64,000 bases of DNA from Geomonas agri (lineage in GTDB: Bacteria > Desulfobacterota > Desulfuromonadia > Geobacterales > Geobacteraceae), in assembly GCF_020179605.1 (NCBI RefSeq), contig NZ_JAINZO010000002.1, positions 620,001 to 684,000 of the forward strand, in the 5' to 3' direction. Positions 19,325 through 28,113 of this stretch are shown in pieces; positions within the stretch are counted from its first letter, which is position 1, and each line of letters starts with the position of its first letter. The notes beneath the pieces were generated by a model, which ran no database searches, had not been told where the DNA came from, and saw only the letters and a program-made list of their open reading frames with translations. The position numbers and the translations under genes are program-made.

Positions 19325-20719
19325 ATGAGCGACTACCATACCTTCGAGCAGGGAGGTCAGCACTTCCTGTTCTTCAGCCGTACCGCGAGGCTTTACCAAA
19401 TCAGCCCTCTGGCGGCCCGACTGCTGCGGCGATGCGCACCGGCTGGCCCCGGAGCGGGCCAGCCCGGTCCGCAAACGGCGCGGCCCCCGCTGGGGCCGGA
19501 GGAGACCGCCCTTTACGGCGAACTGACAGAGCTCTTCAGCAGGGAGCGCGCCGTCCCGCTCCCTGCTTCCTACCTGCAGGAAGGATCTACCGACACAAAC
19601 AGCTACCAGACCTTTTCCATCTACCTTGCCCAGTCGTGCAACCTGGCCTGCTGCTACTGCTGGAACCGTGGCGGCACGTTCGGCAAGCCCGGCCACGTCA
19701 TGGGGTGGAACACCGCCCGTCGAACCACGGAACTTATCGTTTCCCTGGTGGAGCGCTCTAGCGCGGAAAAGATCTTCATAAACTTCTATGGCGGGGAACC
19801 GCTGCTCGATTTCCCTGTTCTGCAGCAAATTACCCGCGAACTCCTCAAACACGAGGCACGGCTGGGCAAAAATTTCTTCCTGACCCTCGATACCAACGGC
19901 ACTCTGCTGCAGGGGCACCCCGCGCAGTTCCTGGCTCGCCACTTCACCCAGGTTGGGGTCAGCCTGGACGGTAGCCCGCGCATCCACGACTTGCAGCGCC
20001 CCGGAAAGTACGGTGAGGAAACCTGGCAGCAGATCGTCAACAACATCATGAGCTTTCCCAACCAGAAACTGCTCGGCATACGGGCCACGCTAACGACTTT
20101 TTCCGACAGCTACCTGGAAACCTTCCGCCACCTAACCACCCTGGGCGTCGGGCGCATACAGCTGGAGTACTGCCACGAGCCCGGATACCATCAAAACCCC
20201 ATCTACGAGAAGCTGATCGTCCCCCCCCGCCGGCAGCTGGTCGAACTTCAAGAATTCGTCGATTACTACGTCGATTACATTGCCAGCTACAAGAGCACCC
20301 GCGATATTCCTATCGTTTCCAACCTCTTGGATAGCATCAACAGGATCAGGCGCGCCAGCCGCTTCACCCGCCCCTGCGGCGCCGGCAACAACACCCTGGC
20401 CATCAACAGCCGCGGCGAAGTCTTTCCCTGTATAGCGTTCGTGGATCGTCCCGACTTCGCCATGGGTCAGGCAGGAAAGGGATCCTTATCCCTGCACGAA
20501 TCCCTGCAAGGATTCGATGTGGACAGCCAGCTCCCGTGCCAGGCCTGCTGGTTGCGCTACGATTGCGCCGGCGGCTGCTACGCCACCCACTACGACATGA
20601 CTGGGCACCCCCGGCAGCCACACCCCGAATACTGCCAGAATATGCAGGGACGGGCCGAGGTGTTCTTCTACGCCCTCACCCAGATCCTCTCCAAATGCCC
20701 GTGGCATCTGGAACGGTAA
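19325..20719 (+). CDS. Radical SAM/SPASM protein, probable peptide or protein maturase
   Basis: 464 residues. The N-terminal 35 residues (FEQGGQHFLFFSRTARLYQISP) resemble the PqqD/RRE-like recognition segment found in peptide maturases. The radical SAM core has CNLACCYC (C105, C109, C112) for the 4Fe-4S cluster and NFYGGEPLLDF for SAM binding. The SPASM region has GAGNNTLAINSRGEVFPC and CQACWLRYDCAGGCYATHY, enough Cys for two auxiliary clusters. This layout is known from enzymes that make thioether or C-C crosslinks in peptides. ATG 19325 has CGGAGAA upstream; the frame runs open to 19103, but that part overlaps protein B. The substrates are most likely the two preceding proteins. Confidence 0.85.
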   Translation: MSDYHTFEQGGQHFLFFSRTARLYQISPLAARLLRRCAPAGPGAGQPGPQTARPPLGPEETALYGELTELFSRERAVPLPASYLQEGSTDTNSYQTFSIYLAQSCNLACCYCWNRGGTFGKPGHVMGWNTARRTTELIVSLVERSSAEKIFINFYGGEPLLDFPVLQQITRELLKHEARLGKNFFLTLDTNGTLLQGHPAQFLARHFTQVGVSLDGSPRIHDLQRPGKYGEETWQQIVNNIMSFPNQKLLGIRATLTTFSDSYLETFRHLTTLGVGRIQLEYCHEPGYHQNPIYEKLIVPPRRQLVELQEFVDYYVDYIASYKSTRDIPIVSNLLDSINRIRRASRFTRPCGAGNNTLAINSRGEVFPCIAFVDRPDFAMGQAGKGSLSLHESLQGFDVDSQLPCQACWLRYDCAGGCYATHYDMTGHPRQPHPEYCQNMQGRAEVFFYALTQILSKCPWHLER

Positions 20720-20734
20720 CCCTGCCTGTTACCG
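20714..20734. terminator. Hairpin between convergent genes
   Basis: CGGTAAC and GTTACCG pair around a 7-base loop, overlapping the radical SAM stop codon. No T run is present, so it is only a weak terminator candidate. Confidence 0.35.
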
Positions 20735-21397
20735 CCCGTAGGGCGTCACGTACCAGAAAATTGCAAGGAAGTGGAAGGCACTGCCAACCAGCACGAACAC
20801 GTGCCAGATGGCGTGGTTGTAAGGAAGGCGGTCCCAGAGGTAGAACAGGACTCCGAGGGTGTAGGCGGCACCGCCGGCAAAGAGCAGCAGCAGCCCGTTC
20901 AAGGCAAGGGAGGCTGCGAGCGGCTTGATGACCAGGAGCACCAGCCAACCGAGCCCCAGGTAGAGCATCGGCCCGAGGTAGGGGAGCCGGTGCGTGGTGT
21001 ACAGTTTCATGAAGGCGCCTACGCTTCCCAGTCCCCACACCGTGATCAACAGCCAGTACCCCGACGCTCCGCGCAGGGTAACCATGGCGAAGGGGGTGTA
21101 GGTCCCGGCGATCATAAAGTAGACGCAGGCATGGTCCAGGATACGGAACAGGTAACGCAGGCGCGGCCTTCTCACGCTGTGGTAGATGGTGGAAACCGCG
21201 TAGAAGAGGAGCATGGCCCCGGCATAGACGGAGGTTGAGACGATGCGCGCCATCTCGCCGATACTCACCGCGAGGTTGATCAGGGCCGCTGACCCTGCCG
21301 CGCTGAGCATGAACCCCACACCGTGGGTCCACCGGTTGGCAAACTCCTCCGCCTCGGTGTAATGAAAGAGCCGCTTGCTGAGATCGTCGTCATCCAT
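20729..21397 (-). CDS. Hemolysin III / PAQR family membrane protein
   Basis: 222 residues with seven hydrophobic segments. It has the family's conserved polar residues: an N-terminal EEFANRWTHGVGF, a central STIYHS and LDHACVYFMIAGTYTPF, and a C-terminal YNHAIWHVFVLVGSAFHF supplying the His ligands. Bacterial members are inner-membrane proteins, possibly metal-dependent hydrolases; despite the name, haemolysis is not established for most. ATG 21397 is preferred to the GTG two codons earlier because the AGGGGG site then has usable spacing. It converges on the radical SAM gene. Confidence 0.88.
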   Translation of the reverse strand: MDDDDLSKRLFHYTEAEEFANRWTHGVGFMLSAAGSAALINLAVSIGEMARIVSTSVYAGAMLLFYAVSTIYHSVRRPRLRYLFRILDHACVYFMIAGTYTPFAMVTLRGASGYWLLITVWGLGSVGAFMKLYTTHRLPYLGPMLYLGLGWLVLLVIKPLAASLALNGLLLLFAGGAAYTLGVLFYLWDRLPYNHAIWHVFVLVGSAFHFLAIFWYVTPYGR

Positions 21398-21550
21398 GGC
21401 CACCCCCTAGCATTAACACCCGCTTAAGATACCTCGACTTTTCCTGTTCCGCAATCACCCCGCCCCCCTTTGAACTTGACAAGCCGTCCCTTCGATACCA
21501 TCATGGGCATCGCGTTTACACTATGCTAATGAGGTATAGCGGAGGCAAAC

Positions 21551-22648
21551 TTGGCCAGGAAGATTTTCGTTGCGGCTTCAGGTCAGAACATCGGTAAAAC
21601 CACCATCAGCGTGTCGCTGCTGCACCTGGCCCAGAAAAAGTACGGGCGGGTCGGCTTCATGAAGCCCCTCGGGCCCAAACCCACCGTTTTGCGTGGCATC
21701 CCGGTGGACAAAGACGCCGCGCTGATGGCGCAGGTTTACGGCCTGATCAAGGACTTGCGCTACATGTCGCCGGTGGTGGTCTACCCGGAAACCTCCCGCC
21801 AAGCCATCGACGGCGAACTGAACCTCCCCGAGCTCGCCGATCGCATCATGACCAGCTATGCAGAGCTGGAGAAGCACTGCGACTTCATTGTCATCGAGGG
21901 TTCCGGCCACCCCGGCGTCGGCTCGGTACTGAACCTGTCCAACGCGCGCATCGCCAAGATGCTGGGGGCACCGGTCCTGATGCTGAGCGGAGGGGGCGTG
22001 GGCAACGTCATCGATACCCTGGCCATGAATACGGCGCTTTTCAAGCTGGAGTGTGCCGATGTGCGCGGGGTCCTGGTGAACAAGCTGTTCACCGAAAAAC
22101 GCGACACCATGCTGGATTACCTGACCCGTGCCTTTGCGGGACAGCCATTTTCCGTTCTCGGTGGGTTCGATTACAAACCGGTACTGGCCAATCCATCTTT
22201 GGGCCGGGTGGCGCGCCTGCTCGACCTCCCGCTACACGGCAACCGCCGCGAGGTGAAGCGCATCATCCATCACGTGCAGATAGGGGCAGCCTCGACCCAG
22301 CGGGTCACCGAGATGTTGCGCGATTCCTCGCTTTTGCTGGTGACCAGCAGCCGCGACGAATTGCTGGTCACCCTGGCCAACCTGTACCAGATGCCCGAAT
22401 TCCATCAGCAGATCGCCGGTTTGGTCATCTCGGGCCAGGCACCGGTCAGTGGCATCACTCAGCGCATCATCGACCGCAGCAACATTCCCTATTTCCGTAC
22501 CAACCAGACCACTACCGACCTCTACAAACTCATCACCGAGGACGTTTCCAAGCTGACCGCCAAGGACACCGAGAAACTCGCCCTGATCCGTTCTCTGGCC
22601 GATGAGCGTCTTGATTTCGACGCGATCGACGAGCTGTTTGCGCAGTAA
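21551..22648 (+). CDS. BioD-like P-loop ATPase with DRTGG domain
   Basis: 365 residues. The N-terminal dethiobiotin-synthetase/CobB-type P-loop domain has ASGQNIGKTT at residues 9-18 and VIEGSGHPGVGS in the region that binds metal. The C-terminal half is a DRTGG-type regulatory domain, as in the N-terminal part of long phosphotransacetylases. No phosphotransacetylase catalytic domain is attached. It may be a regulatory or cofactor-related ATPase; the substrate is unknown. The start is TTG 21551 with GGAGG 5 bases upstream. It stands alone between divergent and convergent neighbours. Confidence 0.78.
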   Translation: MARKIFVAASGQNIGKTTISVSLLHLAQKKYGRVGFMKPLGPKPTVLRGIPVDKDAALMAQVYGLIKDLRYMSPVVVYPETSRQAIDGELNLPELADRIMTSYAELEKHCDFIVIEGSGHPGVGSVLNLSNARIAKMLGAPVLMLSGGGVGNVIDTLAMNTALFKLECADVRGVLVNKLFTEKRDTMLDYLTRAFAGQPFSVLGGFDYKPVLANPSLGRVARLLDLPLHGNRREVKRIIHHVQIGAASTQRVTEMLRDSSLLLVTSSRDELLVTLANLYQMPEFHQQIAGLVISGQAPVSGITQRIIDRSNIPYFRTNQTTTDLYKLITEDVSKLTAKDTEKLALIRSLADERLDFDAIDELFAQ

Positions 22649-22754
22649 TACCGGGAGCCGCTTCTCAGCCCCCTCGCCGGATAGCATGACATGTCCTATC
22701 CCCCTTCCTTGGCGCGCCGGCATGCTCGGGTGTGTGGTCCCATGAGGGAGTAAG

Positions 22755-22806
22755 TTGGCACAACGTCCCCCCTATGCAAAAGGGGGGGCCAGGGGGGATT
22801 TTTAGG
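22755..22806. repeat. GC-hairpin intergenic repeat (CCCCCCTATGCAAAAGGGGGG type)
   Basis: GTCCCCCCTATGCAAAAGGGGGGG folds as a hairpin and is followed by CCAGGGGGGATTTTTAG. This element type is widely dispersed in proteobacterial intergenic DNA and differs from the CCCTCTCCC family elsewhere in the window. Confidence 0.55.
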
Positions 22807-22851
22807 TGAGGCTGCAGCAAGGGCCGTGAGCTTACATCCACCGGCGAAACT

Positions 22852-22880
22852 AAAAAGGCGGCCTCCTTAGGAGAGCCGCC
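22852..22880 (-). terminator. Rho-independent terminator of the second triheme cytochrome gene
   Basis: On the minus strand GGCGGCTCTCC pairs with GGAGGCCGCC (one bulge) around TAA and is followed by TTTTT. Confidence 0.8.
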
Positions 22881-22924
22881 TAGCGCCGTCCCTGTTGTGG
22901 AACAGCTCGCAGAGTTCCTGCTGA

Positions 22925-23197
22925 CTACTTCTTGTGGCAATCGGCACACTTGGTGGGGCCGGCGCCCTTGTCGCTGTGGCACCCTTTGCAGGTCTTGTGC
23001 GCCCAGTCCTTGCCGAAGCCTTCGATCTTGCCCGGTCCCTTCTCGTGGCACGCCTTACAGTCCTTCAACACCTCCTGGTGTTTCTTGTGGTTGAAGGTGA
23101 TGTTGCCGTTTTTAGCCGGCAGGGTGATGACATCGGCGGCGAAGGCGGCTCCGGCACCGAAAACGACGAGGGCTGCTGCGATGACTACCTTTTTCAT
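22925..23197 (-). CDS. Triheme cytochrome c7, PpcA family (second copy)
   Basis: A 90-residue precursor with a signal peptide (1-20, ending AFA). The 70-residue mature protein has CKACH, CKGCH and CADCH hemes and the HKKH segment, the size and spacing of PpcA. It is a periplasmic electron shuttle. ATG 23197 has AAGGAGC upstream; the longer frame to 23281 is not needed. It shares TLPAKNGN, GKDWAH and GPTKC with the copy at 17810. It is divergent from the XRE regulator gene, with palindromic sites between the two. Confidence 0.93.
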   Translation of the reverse strand: MKKVVIAAALVVFGAGAAFAADVITLPAKNGNITFNHKKHQEVLKDCKACHEKGPGKIEGFGKDWAHKTCKGCHSDKGAGPTKCADCHKK

Positions 23198-23293
23198 GGT
23201 CTGCTCCTTTTTTCTTTTTGAGTTTTTTACTGCCGAACTGTGGTAAAAATAGCATCTGGTCCGCCGCCCCGGTATCGACATCTATAGCAATTC

Positions 23294-23340
23294 GACCCGA
23301 TGTCGGGTCCTACACAGGCTATGTCGGGTCGTTCCAGCCC
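23294..23340. promoter_or_regulatory. GACCCGA-TG-TCGGGTC palindrome and repeat in a divergent promoter
   Basis: A perfect 7-bp inverted repeat lies at 23294-23309. The right half, TGTCGGGTC, recurs at 23332-23340, 31 bp on (about three helical turns). It sits between a triheme cytochrome gene and an XRE regulator gene and is a good candidate for that regulator's operator. Confidence 0.5.
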
Positions 23341-23377
23341 GGGAATGCCCCCTTTTCACGCTGCGGAGAGCGCTGTA

Positions 23378-24289
23378 ATGGTTGAAAGCAACGACAAGAA
23401 CGAGAAGGTCCCCCTGCCCAGCGTCGCCATCGACGGCACCCGGATCAGGAACGTACGGGAGGCTAAGAAGCTGACCCAGTTGTACGTGGCCAGCGTGGTA
23501 GGGGTAACTACCGACACCATCTCGCGCTGGGAAAACAACCGCTACCCCTCTATCAAACGTGACAATGCCCAGAAACTGGCTGACGCCCTCGAGGTTGCGC
23601 TTGACGAGATCCTGCGCCAGGAACTTCCCGAACCGGCGGAGGCCTCGCCTCAGCCTGCAAATCCCCCAGCCAAACGCGCTATCGTGGCTGTTGCCGTGGT
23701 TATCGCACTGCTCCTCGGCTTGCTCCTGTTTTTCCTGGTAAGGCAGCCTCCCGCCCCCACAAGCGCCATCCGCTGGACCCCTCGCTTCGCTGCGCCGGGC
23801 GTACCGTTCCCGGTGCAGATCAAGGTCGCACGCCAGCCTTCGACCCCCTTCGGATTCATCTTAAGGGAAAAGCTGCCCGCAGGCGCTCACCTGGTCAGTT
23901 CCCTCCCCTCCACCTCCTCCGCCGACTCTGAACTGAAGTGGCTGGTTCCCAGCGCCGGTACCCCTGTAACGGTGTCCTTCACGCTGCAGGTTCCCGCCAC
24001 CTTCACCTCGGGCAGGGATGCTACGCTCAAGGGTGAAATTGTCGTGCACAGTGCCACCACCACGAACCGCACCGAAGCTATCGGCGGCAGCGGTTCCATC
24101 CACATAGGCGCCTACCACTGGGCCGACAGCAACGGTGACGGCCGCATCGATGACGACGAGATCATGCCCGCCTATTACATCTGCGAAGAGATGAAGGGAC
24201 TCGGTCTCGACTGGAAGACCATCGAAGCAATCTGGAGCGGCAAGGGATACCGCTGGGACCCCAAGCATGGCTACACCGTGTTGAGGTAA
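23378..24289 (+). CDS. Membrane-anchored XRE-family regulator with EF-hand loop
   Basis: 303 residues. The cytoplasmic N-terminus holds an XRE helix-turn-helix (about 18-75; REAKKLTQLYVASVVGVTTD and ISRWENNRYPSI). One transmembrane helix (about 104-124, AIVAVAVVIALLLGLLLFFL) follows. The periplasmic part has a beta-rich domain, then DSNGDGRIDDDE, which matches the 12-residue calcium-binding EF-hand loop. This suggests a one-component transmembrane sensor whose outer domain may bind calcium or a cell-wall or redox ligand. ATG 23378 is preferred over the upstream frame start at 23300, which lies in the palindrome region. The likely target is the divergent triheme cytochrome gene. Confidence 0.8.
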   Translation: MVESNDKNEKVPLPSVAIDGTRIRNVREAKKLTQLYVASVVGVTTDTISRWENNRYPSIKRDNAQKLADALEVALDEILRQELPEPAEASPQPANPPAKRAIVAVAVVIALLLGLLLFFLVRQPPAPTSAIRWTPRFAAPGVPFPVQIKVARQPSTPFGFILREKLPAGAHLVSSLPSTSSADSELKWLVPSAGTPVTVSFTLQVPATFTSGRDATLKGEIVVHSATTTNRTEAIGGSGSIHIGAYHWADSNGDGRIDDDEIMPAYYICEEMKGLGLDWKTIEAIWSGKGYRWDPKHGYTVLR

Positions 24290-24490
24290 CTACTCCCCCC
24301 TTCCCCTCCCTGCCACCTCATCTTCCCCTGCCTGTTAAAAATGATGCCCCTTCCTAATCATTAGTTTTTTTTACTCTTCACAATGCCAATTATCGGGCGC
24401 ATGATAAACTGTGTCCGTTGATCTTGGGACATTTCGGCATGCCTGCCGAGACCGGCACATGCCTAATTAACTTGTGAGAGCGGAGGCATC

Positions 24491-25000
24491 ATGAAAGCAC
24501 TGATTTTGAGCGCGGATAACTTCGAAGATACTGAATTGCTGGTTCCCCTTTACCGGCTGCGTGAAGTGGGCTTCTCAGTCGTGGTGGCATCGGAAAATAC
24601 CGGCTCCATCCATGGCAAACACGGCTATGAGGTGCCGGTGGACAGGCGTTTTTCTGACATCAACCCTGCCGATTACGCTATCCTGGTGCTTCCGGGTGGG
24701 AAGGCGCCGGCGGCTATCCGTAACATCCCGGAAGTGCAGGAAATTGCCCGGGCCTTTATGTCGTCGGAGAAACCGGTGGCCGCCATCTGCCACGGCCCTC
24801 AGATCCTCATCTCGGCCGGGCTGCTCAAGGGGCGCAAGGCCACCTGTTACGAGTCGGTGGCCCCGGAACTGCGCGATGCCGGCGCGCAGTACCAGGACAT
24901 CGAGGTGCTGGTCGACGGCAACCTGATCACCTCCCGCAAACCCGACGACCTGCCCGCCTTCTGCCGCGAGCTGACCAGGATGCTCAAGGCGCAAGGGTAA
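24491..25000 (+). CDS. DJ-1/PfpI family protein
   Basis: 169 residues, a single DJ-1/PfpI domain. It has the nucleophile elbow AAICHGPQILISAG with the Cys at about position 101, an acidic residue near the N-terminus (ADNFEDTELLVPLYRL), and VLPGGKAPAAI. Members act as deglycases, chaperones or peptidases under stress; which applies here is unknown. It is preceded by a GAGCGGAGG site and a 200-bp gap with a small CGGCA/TGCCG hairpin (about 24435-24452). It converges on dapL. Confidence 0.88.
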   Translation: MKALILSADNFEDTELLVPLYRLREVGFSVVVASENTGSIHGKHGYEVPVDRRFSDINPADYAILVLPGGKAPAAIRNIPEVQEIARAFMSSEKPVAAICHGPQILISAGLLKGRKATCYESVAPELRDAGAQYQDIEVLVDGNLITSRKPDDLPAFCRELTRMLKAQG

Positions 25001-25033
25001 GCCTCATGTCACAGCACGGACCCACGCCCCACG

Positions 25034-25065
25034 TCCCCTCTCCCCCCGGGAGAGGGCCGGGGTGA
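25034..25065. repeat. REP-like palindromic repeat
   Basis: CCCCTCTCCCCCCGGGAGAGGGCCGGGGTGA, same family as 15171-15270. Confidence 0.65.
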
Positions 25066-25082
25066 AAAACCAAGGTTGAACG

Positions 25083-25117
25083 AAAAAAGGCGGCTCCCGA
25101 TCGGGAGCCGCCTTTTT
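25083..25117. terminator. Bidirectional terminator between PfpI gene and dapL
   Basis: GGCGGCTCCCGA and TCGGGAGCCGCC form a perfect 12-bp stem flanked by A6 on the left and T5 on the right. Confidence 0.88.
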
Positions 25118-25136
25118 GTTACCTGCATGTCCTTTG

Positions 25137-26369
25137 CTACTTGAGGTTCTTCTTGATCCTCTCAACCGCCTCGATGACGTTGTCGCGGTTGCCGAAGGCG
25201 GAGAGGCGGAAGTACCCCTCGCCGGCGGGCCCGAAGCCGCTGCCCGGGGTACCCACCACGTTGCACTCGTTGAGGAGCTTATCGAAGAAGTCCCAGGATG
25301 AAAGCCCGTTCGGGGTCTTGAGCCAGATGTAGGGAGCGTTGACGCCGCCATACACAGTCAGGCCGGCTGCCGCAAGGCCTTCGCGGATGATGCGGGCGTT
25401 CTCCATGTAGTAGTCGATGATCTCTTTGTTCTGCTTCCACCCTTCCTCGGAGTAAACCGCGGCAGCGGCCTTCTGCACCGGATAGGAGGCGCCGTTGAAC
25501 TTGGTGGTGGTGCGACGCAGCCAGAGCTTGTTGAAGGAGTACTTCTCACCGCTCTCGGTGGTCCCCATCACCTCTTCCGGCACGACCACGAGGCCGCAAC
25601 GGACGCCGGTGAAGCCGGCGGTCTTGGAGAAAGAACGGAACTCGATGGCGCACTTCTTGGCCCCTTCCACCTCGTAGATGGAATGCGGGATGCTCGGATC
25701 GGTGATGAACGCTTCATAGGCGGCGTCATAGAAGATGACAGCGTCGTTGGCGAGGGCGTAATCGACCCATTTCTTCAGCTCCGCCTTGCTGGCTACGGTG
25801 CCGGTCGGGTTGTTGGGGAAGCAGAGGTAGATGATGTCGACTTTACCGGTCGGAAGCGCCGGGATGAAGCCGTTTTCCTCGGTACAGGGAAGGTACACAA
25901 TTCCCTTGTAGTAACCTTTCTCGTCAGCGTCGCCGGTGCGGCCGATCATCACGTTGGTGTCGTTGTACACCGGGTAGACCGGGTCGCCGATCGCCACCAC
26001 GTTGTCCAGCGCAAAAATATCCAGGATGTTGGCGCAGTCGCACTTGGAGCCGTCGGAGATGAACATCTCCTCGGTCTTCAGGTCGACGCCGAGCGGCTTG
26101 TACGACTTCTCGATGATAGCGTTGATGAGCCAGTCGTAGCCCTGCTCCGGACCGTAGCCAGCGAAGTTATCGACGGTGGCCAGGTCGTCAACGGCTTCGT
26201 GGAACGCCTTGATGACGGCCGTGGCCAGGGGACGGGTCACGTCGCCGATGCCGAGGCGGATCACCTTCGCCTCCGGGTTGGCGGCGGCGAAGGCGCGCAC
26301 GCGGCGCCCGATCTCCGGGAAGAGGTAACCTGCTTTGAGTTTCAGGTAGTTATCGTTTATCTTTGCCAC
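25137..26369 (-). CDS. dapL: LL-diaminopimelate aminotransferase
   Basis: A 410-residue PLP enzyme that converts tetrahydrodipicolinate directly to LL-diaminopimelate with glutamate, bypassing the succinylase or acetylase routes to meso-DAP and lysine. The start [20 protein letters not shown] is the family signature. The PLP lysine lies in [14 protein letters not shown], and NNPTGT is also present. It is last in the minus-strand order dapA, dapB, dapL, with 52 bp to dapB. AGGAAATAC precedes the start. Confidence 0.97.
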   Translation of the reverse strand: MAKINDNYLKLKAGYLFPEIGRRVRAFAAANPEAKVIRLGIGDVTRPLATAVIKAFHEAVDDLATVDNFAGYGPEQGYDWLINAIIEKSYKPLGVDLKTEEMFISDGSKCDCANILDIFALDNVVAIGDPVYPVYNDTNVMIGRTGDADEKGYYKGIVYLPCTEENGFIPALPTGKVDIIYLCFPNNPTGTVASKAELKKWVDYALANDAVIFYDAAYEAFITDPSIPHSIYEVEGAKKCAIEFRSFSKTAGFTGVRCGLVVVPEEVMGTTESGEKYSFNKLWLRRTTTKFNGASYPVQKAAAAVYSEEGWKQNKEIIDYYMENARIIREGLAAAGLTVYGGVNAPYIWLKTPNGLSSWDFFDKLLNECNVVGTPGSGFGPAGEGYFRLSAFGNRDNVIEAVERIKKNLK

Positions 26370-26421
26370 GTATTTCCTCCAGAATTAAACTCTACGGCGG
26401 CCATCGGGCCACCTGAATCAC

Positions 26422-27225
26422 TTATCTCAGTCCGAGCACGTCCTGCATGTCCCACACGCCCGGCTTGGCAGTCACGACCCATTTTGCGGCGCGCACGGAG
26501 CCGCGGGAGAACATGTCGCGGGTATGGGCGCGGTGGGTAAGCTCGATGCGCTCGCCCATACCGATGAAGTAGACGGTGTGCTCGCCGACGATGTCGCCGC
26601 CGCGCACGGTCTGCATGCCGATCTCGTCATGGGTGCGCTCGCCGCAGATCCCCTCGCGGTGGTAATTGGCGACCTTGTTGTAGTCGCGTCCCAGCGCGTT
26701 GGCCACGACTTCGCCCATCCTGACCGCGGTCCCGGAGGGGGAGTCCTTCTTCAAGCGGTGGTGCGCCTCGACGATCTCGACGTCGAAGTCCTCGCCCAGG
26801 ATCTTGGCCACGTCAGCCAGTACCTTGAAGCAGACATTGACGCCTACCGACATGTTGGGGGCGATGATAACCGGGATCTCGCGTGCAAGCTCCGCCGCCA
26901 GGGCACGCTCTTCCGGGGTGAAACCGGTGGAGCCGATGACGATGGATTTTTTGTAAAGAGCGCAGACTTCAAGGTTTTTCAGGGAGACCTTCGGCGCGGT
27001 GAAGTCGATCAGGACGTCGCAGCCCTGGACGGTTGCGTTCAAGTCGTCGCTGATAAGGACGCCGATGGCGCCCAGCCCCGCGTTGTAACCGGCATCCTGT
27101 CCCACCATTGGGTGGCCCGGGCGCTCCAGGGCGCCGGAGAGTTCCACGCCTTCGGACTCCTTGATGGCAGCGATGATGCGGCCACCCATGCGGCCGGCTG
27201 CCCCGCAAACTGCTATTTTAACCAT
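26422..27225 (-). CDS. dapB: 4-hydroxy-tetrahydrodipicolinate reductase
   Basis: 267 residues. It reduces hydroxy-tetrahydrodipicolinate with NAD(P)H in the DAP/lysine pathway. Seen: nucleotide-binding GAAGRMGG at residues 9-16, the catalytic EAHHRLKKDSPSGTA and a GSTGF motif. ATG 27225 is chosen because GGAG lies six bases upstream; an in-frame ATG at 27237 overlaps that site. It starts 15 bp after the dapA stop. Confidence 0.97.
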   Translation of the reverse strand: MVKIAVCGAAGRMGGRIIAAIKESEGVELSGALERPGHPMVGQDAGYNAGLGAIGVLISDDLNATVQGCDVLIDFTAPKVSLKNLEVCALYKKSIVIGSTGFTPEERALAAELAREIPVIIAPNMSVGVNVCFKVLADVAKILGEDFDVEIVEAHHRLKKDSPSGTAVRMGEVVANALGRDYNKVANYHREGICGERTHDEIGMQTVRGGDIVGEHTVYFIGMGERIELTHRAHTRDMFSRGSVRAAKWVVTAKPGVWDMQDVLGLR

Positions 27226-27240
27226 TGGTTTCTCCATTCT

Positions 27241-28113
27241 TTAAATCAGCTTGTATTCCTTCATGATGGCCACGAGCTTCGCCTTGTTGGCCTCCATGAG
27301 CGGGGCCAGCGGCAGGCGGACTTCGTCGCTGCACTTGCCCATGAGGGATACGGCTGTCTTCACCGGCACCGGGTTGCTCTCGATGAACATCGCGTTGGAG
27401 ATCTTCAGGAGGTACAGGTGCAGCCTCCTCGCCTCCTCCATGTTGCCGGCGTTGAAGGCGTCAACCAGCGATGCGACTTCCTTGGGCATGATGTTGGCGG
27501 TCACCGAGATGACCCCCTTGCCACCGGCTGCCATAATCGGCAGGGTGATGAAGTCGTCGCCGGAGAGAACGTCGAGCTTGTCGCCGCACAGCGCCAGCAC
27601 CTCGGAAGCCTGCTGCAGCGAACCGGTGGCCTCCTTGATGGCAACGATGTTCTTGTGCTCGGCAAGGCGCGCCACGGTTTCCGGCATCAGGTTGACCCCG
27701 GTGCGGCCCGGTACGTTGTAGAGGATCTGCGGCAGTGCAACCGCGTCAGCAACCGCCATGTAGTGGCGGTAGAGGCCTTCCTGGGACGGCTTGTTGTAGT
27801 ACGGAGTGACCAGCAGTGCACCGTCTGCGCCCAGTTCCTTGGCGTGCTTGGTGATTTCGATGGCCTCGTGAGTGGAATTGGAACCGGTGCCGGCGATAAC
27901 CGGAACCCTCTTGTTGACCTGCTCTACCACGATCTGGATGACCCGGTCGTGCTCCTCGTAGCTGAGGGTGGAGGACTCACCGGTGGTGCCGCAAGGCACG
28001 ATGGCATCGGTGCCGTTTTCGATCTGGAACTCAACGAGTTCCCGCAGTTTTTCTTCGTCCACCGCGTGATTGTTGAACGGGGTCACGATGGCAACGATAC
28101 TTCCGTGAAACAT
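27241..28113 (-). CDS. dapA: 4-hydroxy-tetrahydrodipicolinate synthase
   Basis: 290 residues, a TIM-barrel aldolase that condenses pyruvate and aspartate semialdehyde. Visible: GTTGESSTLS, the catalytic Tyr in TPYYNKPSQEGLY and the Schiff-base Lys in VAIKEATG. First gene of the dapA-dapB-dapL operon, with an AGGAGG site. A leader of up to 200 nt lies upstream; no lysine riboswitch was recognised. Confidence 0.97.
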   Translation of the reverse strand: MFHGSIVAIVTPFNNHAVDEEKLRELVEFQIENGTDAIVPCGTTGESSTLSYEEHDRVIQIVVEQVNKRVPVIAGTGSNSTHEAIEITKHAKELGADGALLVTPYYNKPSQEGLYRHYMAVADAVALPQILYNVPGRTGVNLMPETVARLAEHKNIVAIKEATGSLQQASEVLALCGDKLDVLSGDDFITLPIMAAGGKGVISVTANIMPKEVASLVDAFNAGNMEEARRLHLYLLKISNAMFIESNPVPVKTAVSLMGKCSDEVRLPLAPLMEANKAKLVAIMKEYKLI

